A DNA stretch of 60,000 bases from Tubulanus polymorphus (Eukaryota; Nemertea; Palaeonemertea; Tubulaniformes; Tubulanidae), in the NCBI RefSeq assembly GCF_964204645.1, contig NC_134029.1:14500850-14560849 (forward strand), in the 5' to 3' direction. Position numbers and translations under genes: made by a program. Of this stretch, positions 9,768-21,950 are shown one piece after another; the stretch's first letter is position 1, and the number at the start of each line of letters is the position of its first letter. The notes below the pieces were generated by a model, which was not told the origin of the DNA, ran no database searches, and was given only the letters and a program-made list of their open reading frames with translations.

Positions 9768-12198
9768 CAAAGCCATTCAGAAAGATGGGAATTGTAGTAA
9801 ATTGAAATATCGATACATAGAATAAAATGCATTGACAGATTCGAACCTAATATGCTGTGTAAACGTCAAATATGATTCAGCTTTGAAACCGAACATACGC
9901 GGACGTACAATCACAAATATTAATTTATTTGACCAGGCATTTATTTTGGCATTCAAACATCATGATACTGTATTATCACCATGCTTAAAAATGAATCTGT
10001 CCTATTAAGAACTCATCTTAAGCACCTGCTGAGTCAATAGATTGAGTGAATTTACAGATAAGAACTTACTATGATTTAGAATAGATTTAAGAAGTTAATG
10101 TTTTTATTGAAATATTTGAATAGATACATATATTGTAGTGTAGATTCAATCAATAAATTATGAATTGATCTGGTCTGGGTTTCCGGCTGATGTTGATTTT
10201 GGCTTTTATGGATTACAAATTCTGTAGTGATCAACAACTGATACCTGCAACATGTGTGCAAATCAAACCTATTCCACTAGTTGCGTGTGTTTCCTAATAA
10301 ACGGGAGAGTCGCTCTTGATCCGAGTTATTAGAAAAATAATGTTCATTTAGTTATAGAAATTCATTGCCTTTTTGGAAATTCTGTAATAATATTTGTTCT
10401 GTCCTAATTTTTATTACTGTATGAACCAATGATATGCTTTGTAAATATGATGTAATAAAATAAATTTGAATTTGAATTAAATTTGAACATGAGAATCAAG
10501 CATAACTTGTGTTTTTTCAACTTGTCTTTTGTTAACAGTTCCAGAGTTTCAATTACAATCAAATCCAAATTGGCTAAAAAGTACATATGACTAAATGAAA
10601 TGAACCGTTAGTTACTGCAAACCTATTCCAGTGTTATGTCGATCGTGTTGAATCACTTTCCTTGAGTTGAAAGAATCAGATCTTCTATGGTGCAACATCG
10701 GTCGAAGAGAGATATCTTGGTGTTGACTGTCCTTGGCCATCTAACTTCATGCGTTTGACATTGGAATCAGCATCATGCCCATTTGAACTGCAAAATATTC
10801 ATACAACATGAAAACCTACAGTACATGTATACAGTAATCAAACTTTCACCGATGTTGGATATTTGAATGAACGTTGGGCTTATTTCAGTATTCTAATGCA
10901 GGAAATAATAAGCCCAATAAATAGGCCCTATTCCCATTGGAACAATTGTATAATGCGTACAGCAGCACTTATCAGTCAAGTATGGAGAAATCGGTATACC
11001 AAACGTACGAACAGCAAAATGTATAGGCCTACAATGATTTCTGGTATACAAGCCGTGACCACATGAACGTTTTGGTTTGACTATTAATGTCAGCAGGTCA
11101 GAGAAGGCCTGGCCAAATTTAATCACATGGCTCAAATCAATTAGCCTTTCTGCGTGTGAATACTTCACTGTATTGTTTTAAAAATGGGCCTATCGAGTGA
11201 ATTAGTACAAAGACTGAATTAGACTTTAGGCTAGTCCTGACCAAATCCTATCCATGTTATAATTGCACCAGTTATAGTAACATCACTGAAGGGCCGACGA
11301 GAGGGAAAAAGTTGTGTTTGTAGTACATAGGCATGGTAGAATTGTCGTACTAACCTAATACTTAAAATGCTGTTGTTACCTGTACGTGACTGTACGGCGA
11401 TTACTACAGGTTAGCCGTATGTGAGTACGTTGACGCTCAGATTTGTAATATTGGGATTCCAAACCAAACGAAAAAAAATCCAGTTGTAGTCCAGTGATTT
11501 ACCCACGGTGCCACAGAACGTAACTGCAGGGTGTATGAAATTTGATTTACAAATAGCCTAGCCTCACTTACCCAAACTCTATTCTTTCACGCATGCGCGT
11601 TTGCAGATTATAGGAACTCACGTACAGCGTTTTTAGGGAACTCACGTACAGCCTTTTTAGGGAACTCACGAACGGTTAACCTGTGGATATCACCGTACAG
11701 TCACGTACGTATAACAACTTCGTACTTAAAAAACGGTATTGGCTACTGTCTATATAATAGGCCTATAGACAAATAAATACCGGTAGGCTTTCTTAGCTTC
11801 CACACTTCACAACCGAACCAACTGACCAACCAGTAGCCTATATTTATTCCCAGAACGCACCAACCGGCACAGGCCTAACACTGTTTGTCAACTGTGTGTA
11901 CCGTAGTAGGCTATCGATAATCACCTGATACTTTTCTGTCGTTTGTTTTCTCTCTGAGACGAACGTAATTCTGCACCGTAATTCTAGTAGCCCTTCGCGA
12001 CTCAACGACCTAGATTTAAACTTGGTCAATTCAAAATCTGTTTATTGACGCTTTTGGTTACATGAACTGATCAGCAATATACTTAAATGAAATAACCGGA
12101 ATAACAAGAAATCAAAAATATCAACGAGGTAACAAACAAATGCCCGTAAACCTGTCAGACACGCGAACGCCGGACTCGTAAACTATTGGACTCGGACC
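9768..12198. other. Non-coding flank, partly missing from left arm
   Basis: No credible gene. From 10,236 to 12,198 the sequence has no partner in the left arm. It is rich in AGGCCTA words. At 11,607-11,675 it has three copies of a ~25-bp unit, GGAACTCACGTACAGC-like plus TTTTTA. Confidence 0.6.
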
Positions 12199-13430
12199 CA
12201 CAGGGGCTCGTATCAGAGTTGTAGGTAATGTAAAAACGATAATCTGTTAATCCAATGTATATAGTATATATAAAATAACAAGGGGGCTAACGACGCTCAC
12301 AAACTCCTCAACTTCAGTCGCTTACTTTTTCGTTATTTTTCATCCGATTTTGATAATCCAGGCATGATATGAAAGCTAATACCTTCCTGCTTCTAACAAA
12401 ACTAATCCCGTTAATTTCCGATGAATAGTTCGTGAATTATATGTCTTTGAACGCGAAATTAGGGCCGAAATTTCCTGGACCGAAAATGCTATGACGCCGG
12501 TTTTTGCCGATTTCGAAATTTAAAACGTTGAGTTCGACACGAAATCCTTCACCGATTTTGATGGTCGAGGGCTTCAAATGCGCAAAACATTCTATACTTT
12601 CTGGATATTGCGGTTGTTTCGTTAATCCATACGATCTTCCAGCTTTGCAAACGCGAATTTTCCGATTTTACGTCAATTCACGCACTCGACACGCGATCTC
12701 AAGATGGCGACCTTGAACTTGAACTAGCAACAGGTCCGCAGTAAATTTTATTTCGTAACAATTCAATCAAATAATGTTTTATCTTATTTAAGCTAGAATA
12801 AACACGATCAGGTTATAATAGATTCTGAATTTCACGTAAATATACACAGAAAATAAATTGGAAATAAAATTTATTTCGGTTCTGCATTGCGCTAAGCATT
12901 GTGGGAGATGACAATCGCCATTTTTAGATCGCGCATGGAGTTTGTGAATTGACTTAAAATCGGAAAATTTGCGTTTTCAAAGCTGGAAGATCGTATGGAT
13001 TAACGAAACAACCACAATATTTAGGAAATATAGAGTGTTATGCGCATTTAAAGTCCTCGATCATCAAAATCGGTGAAGGATTTCGTGTCGAACTCAACGT
13101 TTTAAATTTCGAAATCGGCAAAAACCGGCGTCATAGCATTTTCGGTCCAGGCGATTTCGGCCCTAATTTCGCGTTCAAAGACATATAATTCACGAACTAT
13201 TCATTGGAAATTAACGGGATTAGTTTCGTTAGAAGCAGGAAGGTATTAGCTTTCATATCATGCCTGGATTATCAAAATCGGATGAAAAATAACGAAAAAG
13301 TAAGCGACTGAAGTTGAGGAGTTTGTGAGCGTCGTTAGCCCCCTTGTTATCTTATTTATATATACTATATACATTGGATTAACAGATTATCGTTTTTACA
13401 TTACCTACAACTCTGATACGAGCCCCTGTG
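12199..13430. mobile_element. Foldback transposon, hAT-like, 1,232 bp
   Basis: Perfect ends CACAGGGGCTCG...CGAGCCCCTGTG sit between two copies of CTCGGACC (12,191-12,198 and 13,431-13,438), an 8-bp target duplication. Each arm is about 500 bp, nearly identical in its outer ~330 bp and more diverged inside. The ~200-bp middle holds no transposase. The 8-bp duplication and CAGGG-type ends fit hAT. Movement would need a transposase supplied in trans. Confidence 0.88.
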
Positions 13431-13764
13431 CTCGGACCCGCTGAGCAATAAATTCGTAAAATTGATTTTGAAATTGATTGTGGAGAAGAGAGGGAATAAT
13501 TCGATAGCTCTTCCTCATAAAGAAGAGAGAAATTTCGGAAAGAAAATACAACATGGCTACTAATTGAACGGAGCCAAATTTCCGATGTTTACGGCTCGAC
13601 AGTGCCTTTATAACGTGGATTTATCAAAATTCCCATGCAGTATCTGGAGATTGAAGTGAGCTGAAGGATATCATACGGATTGTATCGGCGACAGCGGTAA
13701 GGTAAGGAAGCCTTTACACTTTTAACAAAAACTGTGTGGAAAAGGGAAAAAAAATAATAATGAA

Positions 13765-13797
13765 TATAGCTGCAAAGCAGCGACAACGGGTTTTCTG
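13765..13797 (+). repeat. 33-bp TATAGCTGC motif, copy 3
   Basis: TATAGCTGCAAAGCAGCGAC start and GGGTTTTCTG end. It lies outside the palindrome after an A-rich run. Confidence 0.75.
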
Positions 13798-14640
13798 AGC
13801 AGGCGTGCTATTCATAGTTTGAAAAGTGGATAATAGAAATATATCAATACGGGATACGCTTTTGACGTGTCAAGTCACACCAATGCGGTTTAACATAACA
13901 TAATTTATAGTTATAGTCAAATTGGGGGTTACTCGAGTCGTTTAGTTGTCTGCGGAGTCGAGTACCGGTTACCCGTCTGTAACATTGGTTACGGAAACGA
14001 CTCGTCAGCTTGATGAGTTGTATGTATTATGATTGTGCGCCACCTGCATCTTCCGAAATAATGTTCATATAATTATTTGAATGGAGGATTGAAATCAATT
14101 ATCAACGTACATCTGAATATGTAATAGTCCTTAGTAACTTTCTGTTGCAGAGGGCATAGAAAAGATTTTGAAATTATTTAATTAAAATATAAATTTTATT
14201 TACGAAAAATAAACTATTATGGTCAGTACAAATTGAAAATTCATAGTGTATTTTTAAGAACAAGCTTACATAGCTTACAGAATACATCACGTACATTTGA
14301 ATTTTATTAGTGATGGGTAAAAATCAACGTGTGACAGAAAAAAATGTTGTTAATTATTTAACAATATCGAAATATTTGCTCTTTTTTAAACTAATGGAGT
14401 GATACGCAATTAATCACATGGCCTGTATTAAAAGATAGAACATACAAGTTGGATATTTATAAGTCGAAACATGTGAACAGAAACTAAAACTTTGATGTCA
14501 GTGACCAGTATCGAATTACACAACGACAATTGGCTTTAAACTCAACAAACATTATTAAAGAATGTTTCAAACAAAATGCTTTATATAACGACATGAATAA
14601 ACTTGTTTTACAAAACAAGAAAGTACATTTTGAACTTTTG
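13798..14640. other. No gene seen
   Basis: A/T-rich non-coding sequence with many stops in all frames. Confidence 0.5.
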
Positions 14641-14975
14641 AATGGTCGAATCCCATTTATTCACAGTAACCTGTGATGTGGCGATCCTCGGAGCCATCAT
14701 TCTTGATGACGTCACTAACAAGTGGTCACGGCCGTCGCGTGCACTCATTTCTTTGAAAATCTAGCTTCCTCGCGGAGCGGGACCTAGTGACGCTGCGCCC
14801 CGCCCCCTTCGCGCTGAGAAATATCTTATTCCCAGTCAGCAAAGACAGGTTCTAATGATCATAAAGTGCATCGCTGGAGGGTTTCCGATCCAATTTGAAT
14901 TGGTGCGGTGGCGCTTTCAATGCGGAAGTTTTTGTGAATTTTTCAGTCGGCGACGGATGTTTATCGTTGTAAGTG
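14641..14975 (+). promoter_or_regulatory. Possible host promoter and 5' exon
   Basis: A local G+C-rich island in an A/T-rich region. It has a perfect CRE-like TGACGTCA (near 14,707) and a GC-box run CGCCCCGCCCCC (near 14,796). About 170 bp downstream is a splice-donor-like TTG/GTAAGTGATG near 14,967. It could be the first non-coding exon of the gene whose coding exons lie at 23.27-23.75 kb, but no reading frame links them. Confidence 0.3.
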
Positions 14976-15119
14976 ATGTAATATGTAAAAAATGGGTGCG
15001 ATTTAAGAATAGGGGACTATAGCGGGTGGTAGCTCCCGTAAATTGTCTACAGATGGTACCTGGCGATACTTAGCAATCCAAAAGGGACTGGTGGATAGAT
15101 GGCGGTGCGACATAGCCTA

Positions 15120-15475
15120 CACATGATGATAAAGAGAGAACGTGGATTTTATGACTGACAACTCTACAGTTCTACACCTCAACAACTGACAAAGATATAG
15201 AGAGAATGTGGCTTTGGTACAGACAACTCTACAGCTCTACACCTCGACACCTCAACAACTGACAGAGATATAGAGAGAATGTGGTTTTGGTACAGACAAC
15301 TCTACACCTCGACACCTCAACAACTGACAAAGATATAGAGAGTATGTGGTTTTGGTACAGACAACTCTACACCTCTACACCTCGACACCTCAACAACTGA
15401 AAAAAAATATATATATAGAACGTGGTACATGTACAGACAACTCTACAGCTCTGCAGCTCTACGACTACACCTCAA
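15120..15475. repeat. ~60-75-bp minisatellite
   Basis: About four imperfect copies of a unit with ACAACTCTACA(G/C)CTC, ACACCTCAACAACTGA and AGATATAGAGAG(A)ATGTGG. Confidence 0.85.
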
Positions 15476-15479
15476 AAAA

Positions 15480-15910
15480 TGTTGAACAGATTCAGATAAA
15501 AGATGAGTGAGTGTACTGTGTACAGTGTACTGTGTACTTTGTACTGTGAGTGTGAGAGAGTGAGTGTGTACGGTGAGTGAGAGTGAGAGTGGGTGTGTAC
15601 TGTGAGTGTCAGTGAGTGACAGTGTTTGAGTGAGAGTGAGACTGTGAGTGACTGTGAGCGTGTACGGTGAGTGAGAGTGTGTACTGTGAGTGTTTGAGTG
15701 AGAGTGCAATGTGAGTGTCAGTGACTGTAAGCGTGTACGGTACTGTGAGAGTGAGTGTACTGTGAGAGCTACGAGCAATTATCTAAACTAGATAATTGCT
15801 CGTAGGTGAGACTGAGTGTGTAGTTTGAGTACGAGTGAGAATGAGAGTGTCTAATAATTTAGTGTGAGTGTAAGCGTGTACTGTGAGTGAGAGTGAGTGT
15901 ACGGTACTGG
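15480..15910. repeat. Degenerate GTGAGTG microsatellite
   Basis: Irregular (GTGAGTGA/GTGTACTGTGA)n. The long frame on the minus strand here is only the repeat translated. Confidence 0.85.
15769..15805. repeat. Perfect hairpin inside the microsatellite
   Basis: Two 17-bp perfect arms (CTACGAGCAATTATCTA and its complement) around a 3-nt AAC loop. The sequence is unrelated to the surrounding repeat, so it is likely a small insertion or an excision footprint. Confidence 0.85.
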
Positions 15911-17499
15911 GACTGTGTGTTAAGATCGTAGGTTTGGCATGTGAATTGTGAATATGGAGGTACCCCCTTATTTTGTTGTCTCTTCATTTTTTTTGTGGTG
16001 TCTGTTTTTGTCACCGTAATGTTGTTTTCCATTTATCCAAAGAACGGGTGTTAAATTACTGGTTGAAATTGTATCATTGGCGGCTTTTCCGTTGCGCCCG
16101 CTGGACACCCCGCTTCAGATGATAGTAGTCGGACGGTTTTTGGTGGTAATTAGTGTGAAATCATGGCGGGCCGTGTTCGTTTATTTGTGATTCTATTGGC
16201 AAAAGGTAGAAAGTTTCTAATGTCCGAACGACAGTACCGGTAGCGCCGCTACTTAGCAATAATAATAACTAATGTTATTGACGATGTTTTGTTAAGTGGA
16301 AAGACGCCGAGTACCAGTATATATCCGATAGGTTCAAATCCCCATTTTCTTCGGGATAATTTGATTTTAAAATAGCGATCGTTTTAATAGATTTGGTGCA
16401 CCTTATTAAACTTACCCACCGTCAACACACCTGCCGGATGTGAAACAGGGGACGTCCTATTCCAATGACGCTAAAGATTTTGTGTGAATTTTATGGTACT
16501 GTAACGGCGGTATGAATTAAATTCAGCTTAGACTGAGAGTAAAGTATTTTAAGGCAAACTCTAATGGGCTAACTGCACATCTTCGAAAGACTTCTCATCC
16601 ATCGATACTTGATAAAAATGAAATAAAACATCTAGTTCCAATTATCTCATGTAAGCATAACATTTATTTTGAAAATCTCAACCATACATCAAAACATTTT
16701 AAAGCCTTCTATATCAAATGCAATCTTTTGCTAACATAAACAATAGACAAATGGCCATATCTCTATCATATTAATTATATCACGAATGCTTAATATTGCG
16801 ATATTAATTGAAATCGTTCAACCAACAAATGAATTTAGTTAACGTGATATCATCACAAACCATTCATATCCTTGGCAAAGGACTTATAAGATTTTAGAAT
16901 ATCCAAACAGGAAAACTTTAGTCTCATTTCTATGCGAGTAGAAATACATTATCATTATAACATCCATATCTTTGCATTATATATAACATCCATATCTGTG
17001 CATTATATATATGTTTATAATGTCATATCTCTTAATAATAATCAATCCAATAATTAAATTAATAATACTAATTTATTTATAAATTAATAATTGATAACTA
17101 AACTATCAACTCTGCTATAATTGAGTTACACATGAGGTAAAAAAATTATGACATAAAAACTCCTGTCAGCGTAATAGGAGTAACTGTCTAATACATGAAA
17201 TAACACATTTTATACAATGAACTGGGCTCTGAATCTGATGAAAATATTCAATCTGAGATCTTACGAATGATGTTATTTTTAGCCCTCTACTTCTGAAAAC
17301 TGAATAGCGCGCTGTGAACTTCAACTTCAAAACAAATTTGTTGAACAGCAGTGTATCGAAAAATTGTACGTACAGTGTACCGCGAACTGAACGCGGCGTC
17401 TTCTCACTTAGAAAATTATCGACTTGACAGATTAGTTCGATTTTCGACCGCGGCGGCGCTATACGACATTGGACAAAATCCAACGTGGTTAACGAATGC
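15911..17499. other. No gene seen; LINE 5' flank
   Basis: A word GCAAAAGGTAGAAAGTTTCT at 16,199 recurs inverted at 21,952, just past the LINE tail. The last few hundred bases may be the LINE 5' UTR, but I cannot mark its start. Confidence 0.4.
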
Positions 17500-17551
17500 A
17501 GACGCGTTTTCGGTGCTCTCTTAATATTTCAACACGACAACTACAGATACA

Positions 17552-18316
17552 ATGGCACCAACCACGAAATCTATTAGATCTTCACCAGATACAAAGCTGC
17601 GAGCCAAGAATAAAAATCAATCGCAAGACGAGTTGGATGTACATTCGGCAATTTCGGAAATATTTAGCCAACTAAAGAAGCTCGATAAACTGGATGTACT
17701 AGATAATCTAATCGCGGAGATCGCCAATCTGACGAAATCGTTAGAATTTTGTCATGAAACTATCAACGAGCTAAAGCTAGAAAACCAACGATTAGAAAAG
17801 GACGTAGCGGAAAATAGTGAAGCGAAAGAGGTTATCCTAGCACAGCAACGAGCGGATCATGAAGCGTTACTGGATTTGCAGTGGAGATCTATGCGCGAAA
17901 ACGCGATCTTCTACTCGATCAAAGAAGAGGAAAATGAGGACTGCAATGACAAAATACAGAAATTCATACAAAATGATCTAGGAATTGCGGACTTCAAACC
18001 GGTACTCGATCGAGTACACAGATTGGGAGGACATAAACGCGGAAAAACCAGACCGATAGTAGCGAAATTCCATAAATACACCGACAAGGAAAGAGTTCTT
18101 AGCGCAGGTCGTAATCTGACTGGAACCTCGTTTGGAATGTCCGAACAAATTCCAAAAGAATGGCAGGATCGGAGAAAATCGCGAATGGGTGAATATCGGG
18201 ATGCGAAAAAGAATGGTTATAAAGTGAAATTCGTTAGAGATAAACTAATCGTAAACGGTAAAGAAGTGTTCCCTCGTGGGGCGAACCACGCGCCGCGCCC
18301 GACGCACCGCGAATAG
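17552..18316 (+). CDS. LINE ORF1 protein (L1-type RNA-binding)
   Basis: 254 aa, intact. The N-terminal ~40 residues are basic, residues ~40-110 form a coiled coil with leucine/isoleucine heptads, and residues ~115-230 resemble the L1 ORF1p RNA-recognition and C-terminal domains (RENAIFYSIKEEEN, VHRLGG, RPIVAKFHKY). Such proteins coat LINE RNA and act as nucleic-acid chaperones. It ends at a TAG (18,314-18,316) that is in frame with ORF2. Confidence 0.85.
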   Translation: MAPTTKSIRSSPDTKLRAKNKNQSQDELDVHSAISEIFSQLKKLDKLDVLDNLIAEIANLTKSLEFCHETINELKLENQRLEKDVAENSEAKEVILAQQRADHEALLDLQWRSMRENAIFYSIKEEENEDCNDKIQKFIQNDLGIADFKPVLDRVHRLGGHKRGKTRPIVAKFHKYTDKERVLSAGRNLTGTSFGMSEQIPKEWQDRRKSRMGEYRDAKKNGYKVKFVRDKLIVNGKEVFPRGANHAPRPTHRE

Positions 18317-21300
18317 GATGTTGCCGAGACCAACATACGGATTGCGGCATTAAATGTTAGTGGATTATTTAACAAAATGAAATCACCTGACTTAGGCGAA
18401 TGTATAACACAATTTGACTTTTTTTGTTTATCGGAAACTAAACTCGATGCGTGCGACTCGGAATTAGTTAAAGAACAACTACCTAGCGGATATAGTGCTA
18501 TTTTTAAGAACAGACATAATCTAGCCGTTAGAAAATCTGGCGGAATTGGGATAATATACCGAAGCGAATATAGTAAATATGTCAAAGAAATACAAACCGA
18601 AAATAAGGACATATTATGGCTCCAAATTGATAAATGTGTGTTTAATACTGAGAAAGACGTTCTCTTAGGTAGTATTTATGTTCCACCAGAAGGCTCGAAG
18701 TTTTTTAACAACGATAAATTCGACGACATTGAAATAGAAATTGCATTTCAAAAAATAGAAAGGGATGTCTTTGTTTGTATAGGGGGTGATTTCAATGCTA
18801 GAACGGGTAAACTTAAAGATTATGTTATAGAAAATGACCTTGATGATATTAATCCTTTCAACCGCCAAATGGCAAATATAACCCATAGAAACAATAAGGA
18901 CTCCAGAATCAACACAGCTGGCTATCAGTTAATTGATCTTTGTAAAAGACTAGAGCTTTTGATTGTTAATGGGAGGGCGCCTGGGGATTTAGAGGGTAAT
19001 TATACATTCAAAGAAAACAGCGTAATTGATTACTTTGTTTACTCAGTAGACGTGTTTGTATCAATCGGCCAGTTAAGTGTCGACACTTTTAATCCTTTAT
19101 TTTCAGATGGTCACCATCTTGTGACGATTGAATTGAATAATAAAAGTTGCCCAGCCAATAGAGTTACTGATACAATACCTAGGCACAAACCTATCAAATC
19201 TATTAAATGGCAAAGAGACAAATCTCAACAATATAGAACGCTAATTAACAATGCGGAATTGACCGAGTTTAATAGAAATTTAACTAATGTAAATCCCACA
19301 ACTATTAACAAAAATTCAGTCGATGACTTGACAAACAAACTTTCGAATATAATGGTCACAGCCGCAGATTCCTGCGGTATTTCCAGATTAAGTCGGCCTA
19401 GAAAAGTAACCACTAAAGGGAGACATAAATGGTATGATAATGAATGCAAGAGACTAAAAAAGATATTTGATAGTCGTAGGAACAAATATAGATACAACAA
19501 AGTGGATACGAATTTAAATGATATGAAAATTGCTGGCAAAAACTATAAAAAAGCTATGTTTGAACGTCAAAAATCCGCCGAGACTACATTTATTAATGAA
19601 CTAAGATCCTGTGAATCAAAAGATCCAAAACAATTCTGGAAATTGATAAATTCGCACAGCAATTCTAACATTCCAACTGACACTGTCACCCTTACATCCA
19701 ATGACTTTTTTGATCACTTCGCTGACCTAAACGCTCACGATGAGACTGAAGTTTTGGATACGGAAACAGATCTACTTTTAGACGATATAGATGACTCTAT
19801 GCTTAATGCTGAAATAACTATGCTAGAATTAAATAAAGCCATTTCTTCCTTAAAAAACAACAAAGCTACCGGTATGGATCTAATTTGTAATGAAATGATA
19901 AAAAATTCCGATGATAACTTACGCTCATCCTTTCTTCAACTCTTTAATATTGTATTGATGAGTGGCATTATCCCAGAAAGCTGGACTATAGGCTCTATTA
20001 AACCGATATTTAAGAATAAAGGCAATATTAATTGTACGGATAATTATAGAGGTAAAACGCTAGTTAGTTGTTTAGGCAAACTTTTTACAAATATCCTTAA
20101 TAATAGATTAACATGTTTTATGAAGGTAAATCAACTTTTAAGTGAAAATCAAGCAGGTTTTAGAGCGGGGTATTCTACTACCGATCATCTATTCACATTT
20201 AAATCTATTGTTGAGCTATACCTTAATCAAGGTAGACGTCTTTTCTGTTGCTTCGTAGACTTCCGCAAGGCCTTTGACTCCGTATGGAGAATTGCTTTAT
20301 GGAAAAAGATGATGGCTTTAGGTATAAAAGGTCTCTTTTTTAACACCGTTCACAACCTCTATTTGAATTCCAAATCGTGTGTATCGTTTAAAGGTGATAC
20401 TTCAAATTTTTTCCCTTCAAACATCGGAGTAAGACAGGGTGAAAGTCTTTCTCCCCTGTTATTCGCTATTTTCCCTAACGATATTGATAAATTCTTCAAC
20501 GATAACAATAGTAACTCACTCACCTTTATTAGCAAACTATACAAATAAAGTTTTGAAGAAGAAATTGAGGTATTACTGAAATTATTTGTATTATTATATG
20601 CAGACGACACAATTTTATTTGCAGAATCAGAATCTGAATTACAAAAAAATTTAGATATACTATATGATTATTGCCAAGTAAACAAGTTATTTGTTAACAT
20701 TGATAAAACGAAAATAATGATGTTCGCAAGATCGAAGCAAAGATTAAAAAACCTTCCCGATTTTCTATTCGGTGATGAGACATTGGAAAGAGTAGATGAG
20801 TACAATTATCTTGGAATTTTGTTTAATTGGGATGGAAAATTTACAAAAGCGAAAAAAGCAATTCACGACAAAGCTGTTCGAGCAATGTTTGCTATTATTC
20901 AAAAAGGCAGAAGATGTAATCTTCCTCCAGACTTACTTTTTAAATTATTTGATTGTTGTGTGGCACCAATTCTATTGTACGGGTGTGAAATATGGGGCCA
21001 TGAAAATATCGATATACTAGAAAAAGTCCACACAAGGTTTTGTAAATTAGTTCTAAAAGTACCAAAATTCTGCCATAATACTATGATATATGGCGAGACT
21101 GGCACATTACCTTTATCGACTACTATTAAACTTAGAATGATTAAATATTGGAACAAAACTTTAAATGCTAACAAGTCAAAGCTGAATCTAGTAATGTATA
21201 ATATTTTGTACGACTTATACAGAAAAGATTTATATGTATCTGATTGGATTTGCCAAATTAAGGAAATTATACAAAAATGTGGGCTGAACTTGTGTGGCAA

Positions 21301-21774
21301 GACCAGGTAATCGATCTACGGTCGATAAATATCATAAAGCAATCTCTAAAAGATAGATACATTCAGACATGGAGGGAAAAATTTCAAAATAGTGACATAC
21401 GCGTAAATTATAGAATCTTTAAACTTAAATATGATTATGAAAACTATTTATCCGTTGTACCGAACCACCTCATGTATAGTCTCGCTGAATTTCGGATCGG
21501 TAGCCGTAAAGTAGATGCCAACAAATTTAGTAATGTAAATATTGATAGAAACGAACGTATTTGTACATATTGTAGTCTTAAAAATATCGGTTATGAATTC
21601 CATTTTCTTTTTGAGTGTTCCAAACTATACAATATACGAAGAGTTTTCTTAACACCTTTTTATGTAAATAGACCAAACACTTTTAAAATGTCACAATTAT
21701 TTAATGCTGTAAATAACAATATATTAATTAAACTCGCAAGATTTGTAAATGCTGGTCTCAAGCTACTTAAGTAA
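18317..21774 (+). pseudogene. LINE ORF2 endonuclease/reverse transcriptase
   Basis: The frame is open directly after the ORF1 stop. The conserved start of the endonuclease (IRIAALNVSGL, near 18,336) lies upstream of the first ATG at 18,377, so ORF2 is probably translated by reading through the ORF1 TAG or by a non-AUG start. APE motifs: FCLSETKL, GGDFNAR near 18,785, SDGHHL near 19,106. Reverse transcriptase: ENQAGFR, DFRKAFDS near 20,262, GVRQGESLSP, and YADD near 20,599. A nonsense TAA sits at 20,546-20,548, just before YADD. A frameshift between 21,277 and 21,308 leads to the C-terminal region with a CxxC...H...C knuckle near 21,572. The product would nick DNA and reverse-transcribe the element. 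Confidence 0.85.
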
Positions 21775-21950
21775 AATTCATGTATACATATCTGTTATCT
21801 CTATTATTATTCTATTCTATGTGTATCTCTGTTTTCTTGTTTTTAAGTTTTGTAAATTATAAATTTTATTGTACAAATTCTTGTAACCTCTATGTACCAA
21901 TGTTTGGTTAGAGCGAAATAAATAAACCTAAACCTAAACCTAAACCAAAA

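Larger units (their letters stand above)
5728..13645. repeat. Right arm of giant palindrome
   Basis: Inverted copy of 1-5,581. The extra sequence 10,236-13,093 has no partner in the left arm and includes part of a foldback transposon. An internal deletion near 8,590 removes the 3' two thirds of the HNH gene. Homology stops at 13,645, where the left arm reaches the window edge. Confidence 0.93.
17500..21950 (+). mobile_element. LINE retrotransposon, nearly full length
   Basis: It contains ORF1, then an APE endonuclease/reverse transcriptase ORF2. The tail ends in AAATAAATAAACCTAAACC with three or more CCTAAA units in place of a poly(A). Only one frameshift and one nonsense codon separate it from an intact coding capacity, so insertion was fairly recent. 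Domain order fits a CR1/L2/Tx1-type LINE; the clade is not resolved. Confidence 0.85.

Noticed and set aside
11607-11680. Possible CRISPR-like array (GGAACTCACG units)
   Set aside because: Only three contiguous ~25-bp copies without spacers in a eukaryotic context; a plain tandem repeat.
15443-15778. 111-aa open frame on the minus strand
   Set aside because: It is the GTGAGTG microsatellite translated into a Ser/Leu/Thr/His repeat.
17166-17483. 105-aa minus-strand frame before the LINE
   Set aside because: No domain; it probably lies in the LINE 5' UTR.
18217-18612. 131-aa minus-strand frame over the ORF1/ORF2 junction
   Set aside because: Shadow of the LINE coding strand.
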